NCBI RefSeq assembly: GCF_013403245.1
Contig: NZ_JACBNQ010000007.1
Location: 62,001 to 126,000 of the forward strand
Length of the DNA stretch: 64,000 bases
Direction of reading: 5' to 3'
From: Sedimentibacter hydroxybenzoicus DSM 7310
GTDB lineage: Bacteria > Bacillota > Clostridia > Tissierellales > Sedimentibacteraceae
The notes under the pieces were generated by a model. That model was not told the DNA's origin and made no database searches. It saw only the letters and a program-made list of their open reading frames with translations. Of the stretch, positions 8,838-17,019 are shown one piece after another; positions within the stretch are counted from its first letter, which is position 1, and every line of letters begins with the position of its first letter. Both the position numbers and the translations under genes were made by a program.

Positions 8838-9626
8838 ATGATTAGAAATTTAAACTTGTTGTATTTCAGTGCGACGGATACAACTAAAAAAGTAATTAAA
8901 TCAATAGCTAAAGGTTTTAATGAAGATGCTAAGGAATATGATATTACTCTGCCTGAAAATAGGATGAATAGTTTAAATTTTAAAGAAAATGAAATAATAA
9001 TTATCGGAGTACCCGTATATGCTGGAAGAGTACCGGAATTTTTATCAGAATATTTTTTAGAAAAAATTCACGGGAATAATACATATGCGGTTTTTATTGT
9101 AGTTTATGGAAACCGTGCCTATGATGATGCACTTTTAGAATTAAAAGATATATTTGAGAACAACGGCTTTATAGGTGTTGCCGGTGGAGCTTTTATCGGA
9201 GAGCATTCTTATACAGAAAGGTTAGCAACAGGACGACCTGATGACGGTGATTTAAATATTGCCTATAAATTTGGCAAGGATATTAGTGAAAAAATAAATA
9301 ATATTGGTACGTTTACTCAGAAGTTAAAAGTCAAAGGTAATTATCCGTACAGAAAGGGCATGGTATATGAACCGGTAATGATTGATACTGATGAAAGCTG
9401 CATTAACTGCGGCATATGTTCAATGCATTGCCCTACGGGTGCCATTGATAAATATGATAATAAAAGTATTGATATTTTTAAATGTATAAGGTGCTGCAGT
9501 TGTATAAAAAGATGCCCTGTTAATGCAAAAGATATAAATTATGACCCGCATAAAAAGTTTCTTATAGAATTTATAAGTAAATACAGTTCGGTCAGGCAGG
9601 AGCCTGAACTTTTTAGTACTTACTAA
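8838..9626 (+). CDS. EFR1-type flavodoxin-ferredoxin protein
   Basis: A 262-residue fusion of an N-terminal flavodoxin-like fold (LLYFSATDTTKKV at residues 8-20, the phosphate-binding loop region) and a C-terminal double ferredoxin domain with clusters C188-C191-C194-C198-P and C216-C219-C222-C226-P. This is the EFR1 layout common in anaerobes; it probably passes electrons between flavin and ferredoxin partners in the cytoplasm. It has its own promoter and leader and converges with the Nudix gene with a 4-base overlap of their ends. Confidence 0.9.
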   Translation: MIRNLNLLYFSATDTTKKVIKSIAKGFNEDAKEYDITLPENRMNSLNFKENEIIIIGVPVYAGRVPEFLSEYFLEKIHGNNTYAVFIVVYGNRAYDDALLELKDIFENNGFIGVAGGAFIGEHSYTERLATGRPDDGDLNIAYKFGKDISEKINNIGTFTQKLKVKGNYPYRKGMVYEPVMIDTDESCINCGICSMHCPTGAIDKYDNKSIDIFKCIRCCSCIKRCPVNAKDINYDPHKKFLIEFISKYSSVRQEPELFSTY

Positions 9627-10144
9627 TCAATTTTAATTGAACCGTATTGCTTACGATTATCAAAAAGTAGCTGTATTAAGCTTTTATAATATGGTATAAA
9701 TTGTCCGTCATCTATCATAGAAAATATTTCTTCTTTGGTTGCCCACTTAACCTTCTGGACTTCTTCATACTGAAGTGACAGCTCATTGATATCCACATCT
9801 TGCTCGATCAGATAATAATCATCAAAACCCTTGCTAAAGTTAACTGTAATATGAGGCCTGATATTTGTTAAATCTATTTTTAATCCTATTTCCTCAAGTA
9901 GCTCTCTTTCAGCAGCACTTTGACTGTCATCGCCTTGTATGGCACTTCCGCCTACAGTTACATCCCACATATTCGACCAGCCTTTTTTGAAAGGCTGTCT
10001 TTGCTGAATCAGCATTTCACCCTTAGAATTAAAAATACAAATATGTACAACTAAATGATAACAGTTTTCTTCGAAAGCATCTCCTCTATACATAGTTTTA
10101 TTTGTTTTATTTCGATCAATATCATATACATCCCAAAGTTCCAT
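9623..10144 (-). CDS. Nudix hydrolase, isopentenyl-diphosphate isomerase-like
   Basis: This 173-residue protein carries a Nudix box starting at GGSAIQGDDSQ and ending at RELLEEIGL, with the N-terminal pattern WDVYDIDRNKT and the LLIQQRQPFKKGWSNMWDV-like segment seen in YfcD/IPP-isomerase-like Nudix proteins. Nudix enzymes cleave diphosphates linked to another group; the substrate of this subgroup is generally not known. The start at 10144 follows a weak GGTTGGATG site. No operon partner is visible. Confidence 0.9.
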   Translation of the reverse strand: MELWDVYDIDRNKTNKTMYRGDAFEENCYHLVVHICIFNSKGEMLIQQRQPFKKGWSNMWDVTVGGSAIQGDDSQSAAERELLEEIGLKIDLTNIRPHITVNFSKGFDDYYLIEQDVDINELSLQYEEVQKVKWATKEEIFSMIDDGQFIPYYKSLIQLLFDNRKQYGSIKID

Positions 10145-10228
10145 TTTTCATCCAACCTATTCTTTATTTAAAATCAACAAATATTATTGTAACTTATTTA
10201 TTGGTTAAAAGCAAATATTAGATTACAT

Positions 10229-10286
10229 GTTTTTATTCTATTAATACTTTGGAAATTATGTTAAAATAAGGATAATAGTTTTTTGA
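10229..10286 (+). promoter_or_regulatory. orphan copy of the alcohol dehydrogenase promoter
   Basis: TTGGAA (10249-10254) and GATAAT (10271-10276) with a 16-base spacer lie in a block of about 50 bp that is nearly identical to the promoter block at 11158-11213 in front of the iron alcohol dehydrogenase. No reading frame follows this copy; 10287-10399 holds only short frames interrupted by stops. It looks like the leftover of a duplication. Confidence 0.55.
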
Positions 10287-10399
10287 GTTTTACGAATATT
10301 ATAGGGGATAAAGTATACAACAAGATAATATACGCTTCAGGATTAGCATTGCTCAAATAGCGCTCAGTACAGAAACATTGTGGACTATCTGATATTAAG

Positions 10400-10999
10400 T
10401 TAAATGTCACACAATTTAGCAACATATAAATTCGAGCGTATATTGGCTTTGACTATTTTAACATTACTGAATTTCTCATTCAGTTCTTGTTTTATTGTTT
10501 TAATAAAATTAAAGTAATCACCGCCTTCCAGCCATTCAGCAATATCGGTAATTAACCCCCGATGTTCATTATAATCATAAATTACAACTAAATGCTTTGT
10601 AATTCTTTTCATTTCATCATACATTATTTGTCGTTCATTTTTATTAAGACCGTGAGCAACAAAGGAAGATATGGAAACATCAAAACTTTTATCCCCAAAA
10701 GGCAGACCTGTCAGTACATTTGATTCTATGAATTCAATTTCTTTATTTTTGGATTTCTTTTTTGCTATTTCAATCATTCTTTTTGCGGGATCAATTCCCG
10801 TCACAGATAAACCTTTCTCATGAAGCACATTGCATAAAGCTCCGGTGCCACAACCTATGTCTATTATATTTTTATAATTTGATAAATCCAATTCATCTTT
10901 AATATTTGTAAAAATAGTTGTAAAATTTCTAACCTGAATATTAAAAAAAAGCCCATATATTGATGAAATTTTATTAAATAGCATGTCCTTTGTTTTCAT
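10400..10999 (-). CDS. class I SAM-dependent methyltransferase
   Basis: A 199-residue protein with the S-adenosylmethionine-binding motif IDIGCGTGAL near residue 50, the GIDPAKRMIEIAKKK segment and the later VSISSFVAHGLN motif. Substrate is unknown. The open frame extends 10 codons upstream to 11029, but GAGGTGAT directly before the ATG at 10999 (MKTKDM) marks the likely start. The gene is on its own between two plus-strand regions, divergent from the alcohol dehydrogenase. Confidence 0.88.
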   Translation of the reverse strand: MKTKDMLFNKISSIYGLFFNIQVRNFTTIFTNIKDELDLSNYKNIIDIGCGTGALCNVLHEKGLSVTGIDPAKRMIEIAKKKSKNKEIEFIESNVLTGLPFGDKSFDVSISSFVAHGLNKNERQIMYDEMKRITKHLVVIYDYNEHRGLITDIAEWLEGGDYFNFIKTIKQELNEKFSNVKIVKANIRSNLYVAKLCDI

Positions 11000-11090
11000 G
11001 ATAATCACCTCGAATCGAAATCGTAACATGAAGCTATTATACCCTGTTATATAGCATTGTTATCATGGGAATTAAAATAATTCAGATTTG

Positions 11091-11144
11091 TGTCATCCTG
11101 AGCGATAGCGAAGGATCTCATGTTTGTTGAAATGATGAGATTCT
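11091..11144 (+). repeat. dispersed GTCATCCTGAGCGA-type repeat, copy A
   Basis: GTCATCCTGAGCGATAGCGA followed by AGGATCTCA and, about 15 bases on, GAGATTCT. The reverse complement of 42640-42690 has the same blocks. GATCTCA and GAGATTC can pair, so the element may form a hairpin in RNA. Similar intergenic elements are widespread in Firmicutes. Confidence 0.6.
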
Positions 11145-11177
11145 ACATTACTTGTTTTTATTTATTCTGTTAATACT

Positions 11178-11205
11178 TTGAAAATTATGTTAAAATAAAG
11201 ATAAT
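11178..11205 (+). promoter_or_regulatory. promoter of the iron alcohol dehydrogenase
   Basis: TTGAAA (11178-11183) and GATAAT (11200-11205), spacer 16, directly upstream of the AGGAGG ribosome site of the dehydrogenase gene. Confidence 0.55.
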
Positions 11206-11225
11206 ATTTTTTTCAGGAGGTTTTT

Positions 11226-12392
11226 ATGAATAATTTTGCTTTGCCGTTTAGTTTCACTTTGCCTACAAAGATTGTGTACGGGCCTAAATGTATTGCTTCT
11301 TTAATTGATGAGTTGAAGTTAAACGATGGGGAGAGACCGATAATTATTACGGATAAAGGTGTAAGTAATGCGGGTATATTAGATAAAATAACTGCACTGC
11401 TAAAGCAGAATAATATTAATTACATAGTTTATGATGGTGTTGAACCAAATCCAAAAGATGTAAATGTTGAAGATGGAGCAAAAGCAGCAAGAGAATTTGG
11501 GGCAGATTCTATTATTGCAATAGGCGGGGGAAGCCCGATAGATTGTGCGAAATCTGTTGGAGTACTGATAGCTCACAATGGAGACAAAATAAAAGAATAT
11601 GAGGGAAAAACAGCCGCAACAAAACCACTGCCGCTTTTAATAACAATACCCACGACATCCGGTACAGGCAGTGAGCTTACTTTTTCTTCAGTTATAACAG
11701 ATACGGAAAACAATTATAAAATGACTGTTAAAAGTCAATACACAGCGGCAAAGGTAGCAATTTGCGATCCCGAGCTTACTTTATCACTACCGGCACATAT
11801 TACTGCTTCAACAGGCATGGATGCGTTAACTCATGCAATAGAAGCATACACTGCAACATGTGCAGAGCCCATAAGCGATGCTTTAGCATTATACGCAACA
11901 GAATTAATTTACAATAGTCTTGTAACAGCTGTTAATGATGGCAGTAATCTTGAAGCAAGAAGTGCAATGCTTTTGGGGAGTATGCTTGCAGGAATTGCAT
12001 TCAGTCATTCTGATGTAGCTTCAGTTCATTGTATAGCAGAATCATTAGGAGGAGTTTATGATTTGCCGCATGGAGTTTGCAATGCAATATTCCTTCCTCA
12101 TGTTATGGAATACAACATGGAATATTCGGTTGAAAGATATGCACGACTTGCCAAAGCAATGGGATTAAATTTTAACAGTGAATCAGAAGGGGCAAAAAAA
12201 GCAGTTGAAGCAGTTAAGAAATTGACTGTTGATGTTAATCTTCCGTTATTTTCAAGCTTAAATGTTAACACCGACGATTTTGAAAAAATAGCAGAAATGT
12301 CAGTCAAAAATATTTCAACTGAAAGCAATCCAAGACCAATGACAAAAAAGGATTATTTAATAGTAATTAAAAACGCATACGGACATAAATAG
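11226..12392 (+). CDS. iron-containing alcohol dehydrogenase
   Basis: A 388-residue group III (iron-dependent) alcohol dehydrogenase, which interconverts alcohols and aldehydes with NAD(P)H. Visible motifs are GGGSPIDCAK (nucleotide binding, about residues 97-106), PTTSGTGSELT, the GMDALTHAIEAY metal-binding helix and the downstream histidines in HSDVASVHCIAESLGG and LPHGVCNAIFLPHVM. Length is normal for the family. AGGAGG precedes the ATG. It appears monocistronic with its own promoter. The preferred alcohol cannot be deduced. Confidence 0.95.
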   Translation: MNNFALPFSFTLPTKIVYGPKCIASLIDELKLNDGERPIIITDKGVSNAGILDKITALLKQNNINYIVYDGVEPNPKDVNVEDGAKAAREFGADSIIAIGGGSPIDCAKSVGVLIAHNGDKIKEYEGKTAATKPLPLLITIPTTSGTGSELTFSSVITDTENNYKMTVKSQYTAAKVAICDPELTLSLPAHITASTGMDALTHAIEAYTATCAEPISDALALYATELIYNSLVTAVNDGSNLEARSAMLLGSMLAGIAFSHSDVASVHCIAESLGGVYDLPHGVCNAIFLPHVMEYNMEYSVERYARLAKAMGLNFNSESEGAKKAVEAVKKLTVDVNLPLFSSLNVNTDDFEKIAEMSVKNISTESNPRPMTKKDYLIVIKNAYGHK

Positions 12393-12461
12393 AATCAATA
12401 AATTTTTATTGGGGGACAGAAACTCGAAATTATATAAGATTATCAGGAAGGAGCTGGCAAA

Positions 12462-12710
12462 ATGAAGGATTTTATTGCAATATTTATAACATGCTTCGTA
12501 ATATGCTTAATTGTTATTTTTTTCTTTGGAGGACTCATATTTACTAATATATGGGCAATTATTGTTTTAATTTCTCTGATATTATCTATTATAGCCAAAA
12601 GCTTTATTAATCAGGGTGATGAGATTGAAGAATTAAAAAAGAAAATAGAACAAATATTGAGAGATGAACAAAATGACGATGGTGACGATGGAATGGGGCT
12701 ACAGTCATAA
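12462..12710 (+). CDS. small two-span membrane protein
   Basis: An 82-residue protein with two closely spaced hydrophobic segments (about residues 5-29 and 31-48) and a charged C-terminal tail rich in E, K and D (DEIEELKKKIEQILRDEQNDDGDDG) that may form a short coiled coil facing the cytoplasm. GAAGGAG precedes the ATG. A second tiny membrane protein follows 33 bases later. No family is recognised; the pair lies just upstream of the ECF sigma unit but is separated from it by an ECF-type promoter. Confidence 0.65.
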   Translation: MKDFIAIFITCFVICLIVIFFFGGLIFTNIWAIIVLISLILSIIAKSFINQGDEIEELKKKIEQILRDEQNDDGDDGMGLQS

Positions 12711-12743
12711 ATATAAATTAGATTTGCGAGATGAGGAAGTAAT

Positions 12744-12881
12744 ATGGAAATTATTTTTGTACTAATAAGCATTTTTGTAATATTTATGGTTGTGAAAGGA
12801 GCTGTACACCAAGGTACTTTTGATGCGCTTAAGGATTTTGAAGAGTATATGGATAAAAAAGAAAAAAATAAAATAGATTAG
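12744..12881 (+). CDS. very small membrane protein
   Basis: A 45-residue frame with one hydrophobic span at the N terminus (EIIFVLISIFVIFMVV) followed by a charged tail (DFEEYMDKKEKNKID). GAGGAAG lies at a good distance before the ATG. Its closeness to the 82-residue membrane protein and similar design (membrane anchor plus charged cytoplasmic tail) suggest a two-gene unit. Function unknown. Confidence 0.5.
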   Translation: MEIIFVLISIFVIFMVVKGAVHQGTFDALKDFEEYMDKKEKNKID

Positions 12882-12918
12882 TTACAAATATTCATATATC
12901 GAAAAATAAAATTTAGAG

Positions 12919-12944
12919 TGTAACCTAAACCCTGATATTTCGTT
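12919..12944 (+). promoter_or_regulatory. ECF-type promoter, likely autoregulated
   Basis: TGTAAC (12919-12924), a 16-base spacer and CGTT (12941-12944) match the TGAAAC-N16-CGT(A/C) pattern of ECF sigma promoters such as those of sigma-W. It stands 24 bases before the ECF sigma gene, so the sigma factor probably activates its own unit. An ACCTAA/TTAGGT dyad overlaps it. Confidence 0.65.
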
Positions 12945-12967
12945 TATTAGGTGAAAGGGGTGTCTCT

Positions 12968-13462
12968 GTGTTCAACGACCAGCTGGAAACATTATATATT
13001 AAATACCATAGAGAACTTTATCTTTATGCCTTTTCATTGTGTAAGGATTATCATTTGGCACAGGATTTGACCAGTGAAACATTCTTTAAAGCTATATTGT
13101 CACTCGATGATAATGTAACATATATAAAATATTGGCTTTTCAGAGTTTGTAAAAACCTATTCATTGATAATGCAAGAAAAGATAAAGAATACAGTAATAC
13201 TGAAGGATTGGAAGATACACTAACCTCAGCGATAACGCCTTTAGACAGATTAATAGAGAGCGAAGATAAAAAGCATCTGTATAATCAGGTTATAAATCTT
13301 CACCACACGTATAGAGAAATTCTTATCCTTTATTATTATTGTGACTTTACCCTTAATGAAATTTGTAAAACTACAGGTATTACAACAGGTTCTGCAAAGA
13401 CACTTCTTTTCAGAGCCAGAAAAAAATTAAAAATTAAGTTGGAGGGTAAAAATGAAATATAA
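12968..13462 (+). CDS. ECF-type RNA polymerase sigma factor
   Basis: A 164-residue sigma-70 family protein with only regions 2 and 4. Region 2 covers about residues 5-60 (YIKYHRELYLYAFSLC, QDLTSETFFKAI) and region 4 about 105-160 (YREILILYYYCDFTLNEI, GSAKTLLFRARKKLK). It starts at GTG 12968, 8 bases after AAAGGGGTG. Its 3' end overlaps the membrane-bound partner gene by 11 bases, as usual for ECF sigma/anti-sigma pairs. It probably directs transcription of this three-gene unit and perhaps other targets. Confidence 0.93.
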   Translation: MFNDQLETLYIKYHRELYLYAFSLCKDYHLAQDLTSETFFKAILSLDDNVTYIKYWLFRVCKNLFIDNARKDKEYSNTEGLEDTLTSAITPLDRLIESEDKKHLYNQVINLHHTYREILILYYYCDFTLNEICKTTGITTGSAKTLLFRARKKLKIKLEGKNEI

Positions 13463-14636
13463 AGAATTATTGGAGCGATATAAAAATGGCTCGGCATCCG
13501 AAGAAGAAAAGCTCATCATAGAACAGGATATAGAAAAATACGAAGTGATAGAGGAATATTTATCGGATATTATGGATGAAGACCTCGCGGATTTAACTGA
13601 GCTGCCTGAGGTTGAAAAAAATACCGATGAAACTATAAAGCTCAAAAAGAGCGTAAATAAAAGATTAAATAAAGTAGTGTTAACTTCCGTTGCTTTAATG
13701 CTATCATTAGTGTTTATAGTATTTTTCATAATATCACCGTTTGTTGACAACCTTTACTATAATCCTTCTCAGGTATCAGTCGGCAAATACGATAAAGATA
13801 TTGATTTTGATATGAAAGCAATTACGGAACTGAATATGCCCGGATACACTGTAAGTAGTGTCTACGTTGAAAAACAGGGATTTGGAACGTATGAAACAAG
13901 TTATAGATACAGAAATATTTTCACGGATGAAGATTATAGAGTCAGTTCCAAAATAAAACGCGGTGAAATATACGCTACCAACCAAGACAGCTATGATAGT
14001 ATTTTTATGTTTTGGGATATTCAACGTCCTAACAGAGAAAAGAAATATACTGATGAAAAAAAAGAACGAGTTTTAAATCACGTTAAGCAATTAAATCCTG
14101 TTTCCTATGTTTCAGCAGGAATTACCTTCGAAAATGATTTGACAATGGAGGAACTGAACAATTTAGAATCAAAATATCCGGATGTTGAATTTATATGGGC
14201 AGGAATACGAACAGATTCACCGGATAAGGAAGTTATGGATTTAATAGGCATTCAACTGCTCAGCAGTAATGAAGTTCATCTGGATGATGGTGTTGAAGAT
14301 AGGTATAAGGCTTTTACCATTTTAAAATGGCTTGTTAATCCTGTTGGTTCAGGTAATAGTGATTTACCGATAGTAGCACAAGCATATGAACTTCATTATA
14401 AAAGCTTGCTGCAATATGTTATAGACAGAGAAGAAGCATCCAATGTAATTGAACGCAGACCGTGGAAAAATGAATTCTATCAAACGGCATTAAATTATGC
14501 AGAAGAAAACGGCGTAAAAACCTATGGAGTCCTTGTATTTGCTGAAGCAAAGGATTTAATAGAATTGGTTGAAAACGAGCAAATAAAGCTTGTTGAGTTT
14601 AATGAGGCAGTGGTATCTAAAAGAAACATTCAATAG
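13452..14636 (+). CDS. anti-sigma factor with sigma-regulator N and C domains
   Basis: A 394-residue single-span membrane protein. Residues 1-70 are cytoplasmic and acidic (LLERYKNGSASEEEKLIIEQ), residues 74-95 form the membrane span, and about 300 residues lie outside. The layout fits proteins with sigma-factor-regulator N-terminal and C-terminal domains, which hold an ECF sigma inactive until an outside signal arrives. No zinc-binding HxxxCxxC motif is present. GGAGG and an overlap of 11 bases with the sigma gene imply coupling. Confidence 0.82.
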   Translation: MKYKELLERYKNGSASEEEKLIIEQDIEKYEVIEEYLSDIMDEDLADLTELPEVEKNTDETIKLKKSVNKRLNKVVLTSVALMLSLVFIVFFIISPFVDNLYYNPSQVSVGKYDKDIDFDMKAITELNMPGYTVSSVYVEKQGFGTYETSYRYRNIFTDEDYRVSSKIKRGEIYATNQDSYDSIFMFWDIQRPNREKKYTDEKKERVLNHVKQLNPVSYVSAGITFENDLTMEELNNLESKYPDVEFIWAGIRTDSPDKEVMDLIGIQLLSSNEVHLDDGVEDRYKAFTILKWLVNPVGSGNSDLPIVAQAYELHYKSLLQYVIDREEASNVIERRPWKNEFYQTALNYAEENGVKTYGVLVFAEAKDLIELVENEQIKLVEFNEAVVSKRNIQ

Positions 14637-14644
14637 GAGGTAGT

Positions 14645-15628
14645 ATGAATAAGCTTTTAAAGAACAAAATGACATCTCTTTGTATTATCATAGCGACTAT
14701 CATGCTTATTACATCATGTTCGGATACGGCAGATGAAAAGCAATATCAATTTCCTTTAACTGTGGAGGACATAGAGGCGGTATTAGCCGAGCAGGGAATA
14801 GATATGTATGTGGAAGACAGCAGCACTATTGATGAAACAACAAGGGGTCCTTCTATGAAGGATACCATAATAAACATTACAACATTGAGAAATTCAGATA
14901 ATGTGATGCTTGGAGTCAGTTCTCAGATAAGAAACAATCACAGGTATATGAATTTAACATGGCATTTTCCAAGGATGCTGTCCTCTGAACAGGTTGATGA
15001 GTTTTTTCATAATGAGCTGTTAAAGCATTTTGAGCTTGCCGGTATTTTTTATGGAAATAAAAAAGAACTGGACAAGGAATTGAAAATACTGCTGAATTAT
15101 TATCTGGAGGGAGATAATTATAACAATAACTCCCAATGGAATAAAAGGGTTGGCAATGATCATCTGACAGTAAAAAGAAGTATCAACACCTTATCAACCA
15201 TATCCATGATGATTCTGCCCAATGAATTATATGAAGATTATTTAAAATCCTCAAATGATTTTTTGAAAGAAAGTGCCATGGATGAAGGTATTGTAATACG
15301 CGAAAGCTCCATTGCCGAAATGGTAAAAATGGCAGCAGAAGATGATACAGTTAAGCACTTTGAAATAAACGGACATTTGGAAAACATTAAAGTAAATAAA
15401 GCAGCTCCAGAGAAATTGACCAACATGGAATCAAGATATTTAGTACCTAACAAGGAAACATATTTGAACGCTAAATTAGTTGACGGCACAGGCGGCATAG
15501 ATGTATTTTTACAAATGACTTCACTTAATAAGGATGAATTAAGCAAGGAACGTATTCACAATGTTGTGGTTTTGTATAATGATGGTGAACCTCTATATGT
15601 TGTTCGTTTCAGTACAATAAATCAGTGA
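14645..15628 (+). CDS. lipoprotein of the ECF sigma unit, unknown function
   Basis: A 327-residue lipoprotein: N-terminal KNKMTSLCIIIATIMLITSC with the lipobox ITSC, then SDTADEKQYQFPLT. The mature part has no motif I recognise. AGGAGG precedes the ATG and the gene follows the anti-sigma gene by 8 bases, so it is very likely in the same operon and may be a sensor or an output of the stress response. A function cannot be assigned. Confidence 0.8.
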   Translation: MNKLLKNKMTSLCIIIATIMLITSCSDTADEKQYQFPLTVEDIEAVLAEQGIDMYVEDSSTIDETTRGPSMKDTIINITTLRNSDNVMLGVSSQIRNNHRYMNLTWHFPRMLSSEQVDEFFHNELLKHFELAGIFYGNKKELDKELKILLNYYLEGDNYNNNSQWNKRVGNDHLTVKRSINTLSTISMMILPNELYEDYLKSSNDFLKESAMDEGIVIRESSIAEMVKMAAEDDTVKHFEINGHLENIKVNKAAPEKLTNMESRYLVPNKETYLNAKLVDGTGGIDVFLQMTSLNKDELSKERIHNVVVLYNDGEPLYVVRFSTINQ

Positions 15629-15657
15629 AATTATTCATTTAGGGATGAGACAAACAT

Positions 15658-15689
15658 AAGAAATAGGCTCTGTCACAACAAATGGTTGA
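15658..15689 (+). repeat. left end of IS1595-like element with target duplication
   Basis: The 8-bp target duplication AAGAAATA (15658-15665) is followed by a 24-bp terminal inverted repeat (15666-15689) starting GGCTCTGTCACAACA. It matches the right-end repeat at 22 of 24 positions. Confidence 0.93.
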
Positions 15690-15826
15690 AATTTAATGGT
15701 TTTTAGCAGAGCGTATTGCTATGCTCTGCTAAGTTGGGTTTTATGCCACAATTGAAAAGATTGAGTTTTAACTATTAGTGATGATTATGCTTCATTTATT
15801 AGAATTATTGCTTCTATGTAATATTA

Positions 15827-16642
15827 TTAAATATGAAACCAGTAATATGGTTTCTTCTTCATAAATAGAAATCCTGCTTTTTGTACTGTTTTCTTCGATG
15901 CAACATTAGAATCGACACAATTCCACTGTGCCACTAATTGATTATCCACACATTCGTTTACATAGCATTTGGTCAGAGCAGAAGCCAAGCCTTTTTTTCT
16001 ATGTTGTTCTTCCGTTTCAATATCAATTGGAATAATCTTATGGAATCTGGCAGTTCCAACGATAACGGCTACAATTCTCTTTTGATAAAGTGCCACAAAA
16101 GCCACGCTCTTATTTAAGAAATCATGATAAGAACCCCATGATCCCAATAGTCGTTCCTCCAGAAACTTTCTATTTTCATATTTTCCTTGTTCTAATTGAG
16201 CAATAAACTTTGCATCAATCTTTGCAATCAAATATTCGTTAGATATCTGCATTTTGGTAACAATTTTAGTTGCTTTTCGATAGAAAAATTCATCTTCTCT
16301 TTCTATTATTCTATCAGAAAACATTTTCAACATATATTCCTGCATTCTTATGCTTTCTGTAGAGAACTCAAAACAATACTCATTCTTTTCTCTCAATTTT
16401 GGGAATAAATCTTCTATTAGGAAATTATAAAACTGTTTATATACCGACTCTTCTTGTGGTTCACCCAGTATTGAGTAATCACCCACAGCAAATGAGTACG
16501 CCATAGCCAGTGAAGGATTTTTTGTATCATCAACCCACAGATGTCCCTTACATTCACCTGCCACTATTCCTGAAAAGCTTGGGCTATCTTCATATAAAAC
16601 AGCTTTCATATTACTGCTCTCTAATTTTTCTACTTTTATCAT
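15827..16642 (-). CDS. GNAT acetyltransferase, cargo of IS1595-like element
   Basis: A 271-residue protein of the longer GNAT_acetyltran type. The C-terminal half carries the acetyl-CoA-binding pattern (IDIETEEQHRKKGLASALTK near residue 215-235, then WNCVDSNVASKKTVQKAGF). The substrate is unknown; related proteins often modify small molecules. Its ATG overlaps the stop of the transposase remnant in an ATGA, so it is probably translated from the transposase message. Position inside intact terminal repeats marks it as mobile cargo. Confidence 0.85.
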   Translation of the reverse strand: MIKVEKLESSNMKAVLYEDSPSFSGIVAGECKGHLWVDDTKNPSLAMAYSFAVGDYSILGEPQEESVYKQFYNFLIEDLFPKLREKNEYCFEFSTESIRMQEYMLKMFSDRIIEREDEFFYRKATKIVTKMQISNEYLIAKIDAKFIAQLEQGKYENRKFLEERLLGSWGSYHDFLNKSVAFVALYQKRIVAVIVGTARFHKIIPIDIETEEQHRKKGLASALTKCYVNECVDNQLVAQWNCVDSNVASKKTVQKAGFLFMKKKPYYWFHI

Positions 16643-16857
16643 TTGTTATCCCTTTCAATAATAAATCTAATAAAATTTATATGACCAATACAACCACAAT
16701 GAGGGCATACAAGACCTCCAGTAAAGCGTTCATCACTGATTAGTTGCTCAATTTCACTTACTTTTGGTCTTTCAACCAGTAAAATAGTTTTTAACTGTTT
16801 CTGCTCAATTGGGGAAAGACTTTTTATCAAGACTAAAATATCTGCTACGGTTGCCAT
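16639..16857 (-). pseudogene. IS1595-type transposase N-terminal remnant
   Basis: A 72-codon frame whose C-terminal part reads ERFTGGLVCPHCGCIGHI, the opening of the N-terminal zinc ribbon of IS1595-family transposases (x-x-G-x-x-CPxCG). The second cysteine pair and the whole DDE domain are missing; the frame ends in FIRFIIERDNK and runs into the GNAT gene. AAGGAG precedes the ATG at 16857. It may survive as a translated leader for the GNAT gene or as a DNA-binding fragment. Confidence 0.8.
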
Positions 16858-16931
16858 GTATACTACTCCTTCCATATTTTTGTCTTATTATAGCACAAAA
16901 ATCGGAAGAAATCAAACAAATGTTCGATTTA

Positions 16932-16963
16932 TCAACTATATGTTGTGACAGAGCCAAGAAATA
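16932..16963 (-). repeat. right end of IS1595-like element with target duplication
   Basis: The 24-bp inverted repeat (16932-16955, ending TGTTGTGACAGAGCC) is followed by AAGAAATA (16956-16963), identical to the duplication before the left end. Confidence 0.93.
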
Positions 16964-17019
16964 AAAGATTCAGATTGTGGGTACTGAAAAAAAGGTAATT
17001 TTCAGCACCCTGAATCTTT
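16964..17019. terminator. long hairpin terminator next to the insertion
   Basis: AAAGATTCAG (16964-16973) pairs with CTGAATCTTT (17010-17019), with an inner GAAAA/TTTTC stem. It covers the end of the hexapeptide gene. The IS1595-like element inserted just left of it. Confidence 0.65.

Larger units (their letters stand above)
15666..16955. mobile_element. IS1595-like non-autonomous element with GNAT cargo
   Basis: A 1,290-bp element bounded by 24-bp inverted repeats (22/24 identical) and by a perfect 8-bp direct duplication AAGAAATA (15658-15665 and 16956-16963), the duplication length known for the IS1595 family. Inside, on the minus strand, are a 72-codon gene that keeps only the start of an IS1595-type transposase up to its first zinc-ribbon knuckle, and a translationally coupled GNAT acetyltransferase gene. 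The DDE catalytic domain is absent, so it cannot move without a transposase supplied in trans. It sits between the ECF lipoprotein gene and the hexapeptide gene. Confidence 0.9.

Noticed and set aside
16639-16857. Stand-alone zinc-finger regulator gene
   Set aside because: Its location inside intact IS ends and its match to the start of the IS1595 transposase zinc ribbon explain it better.
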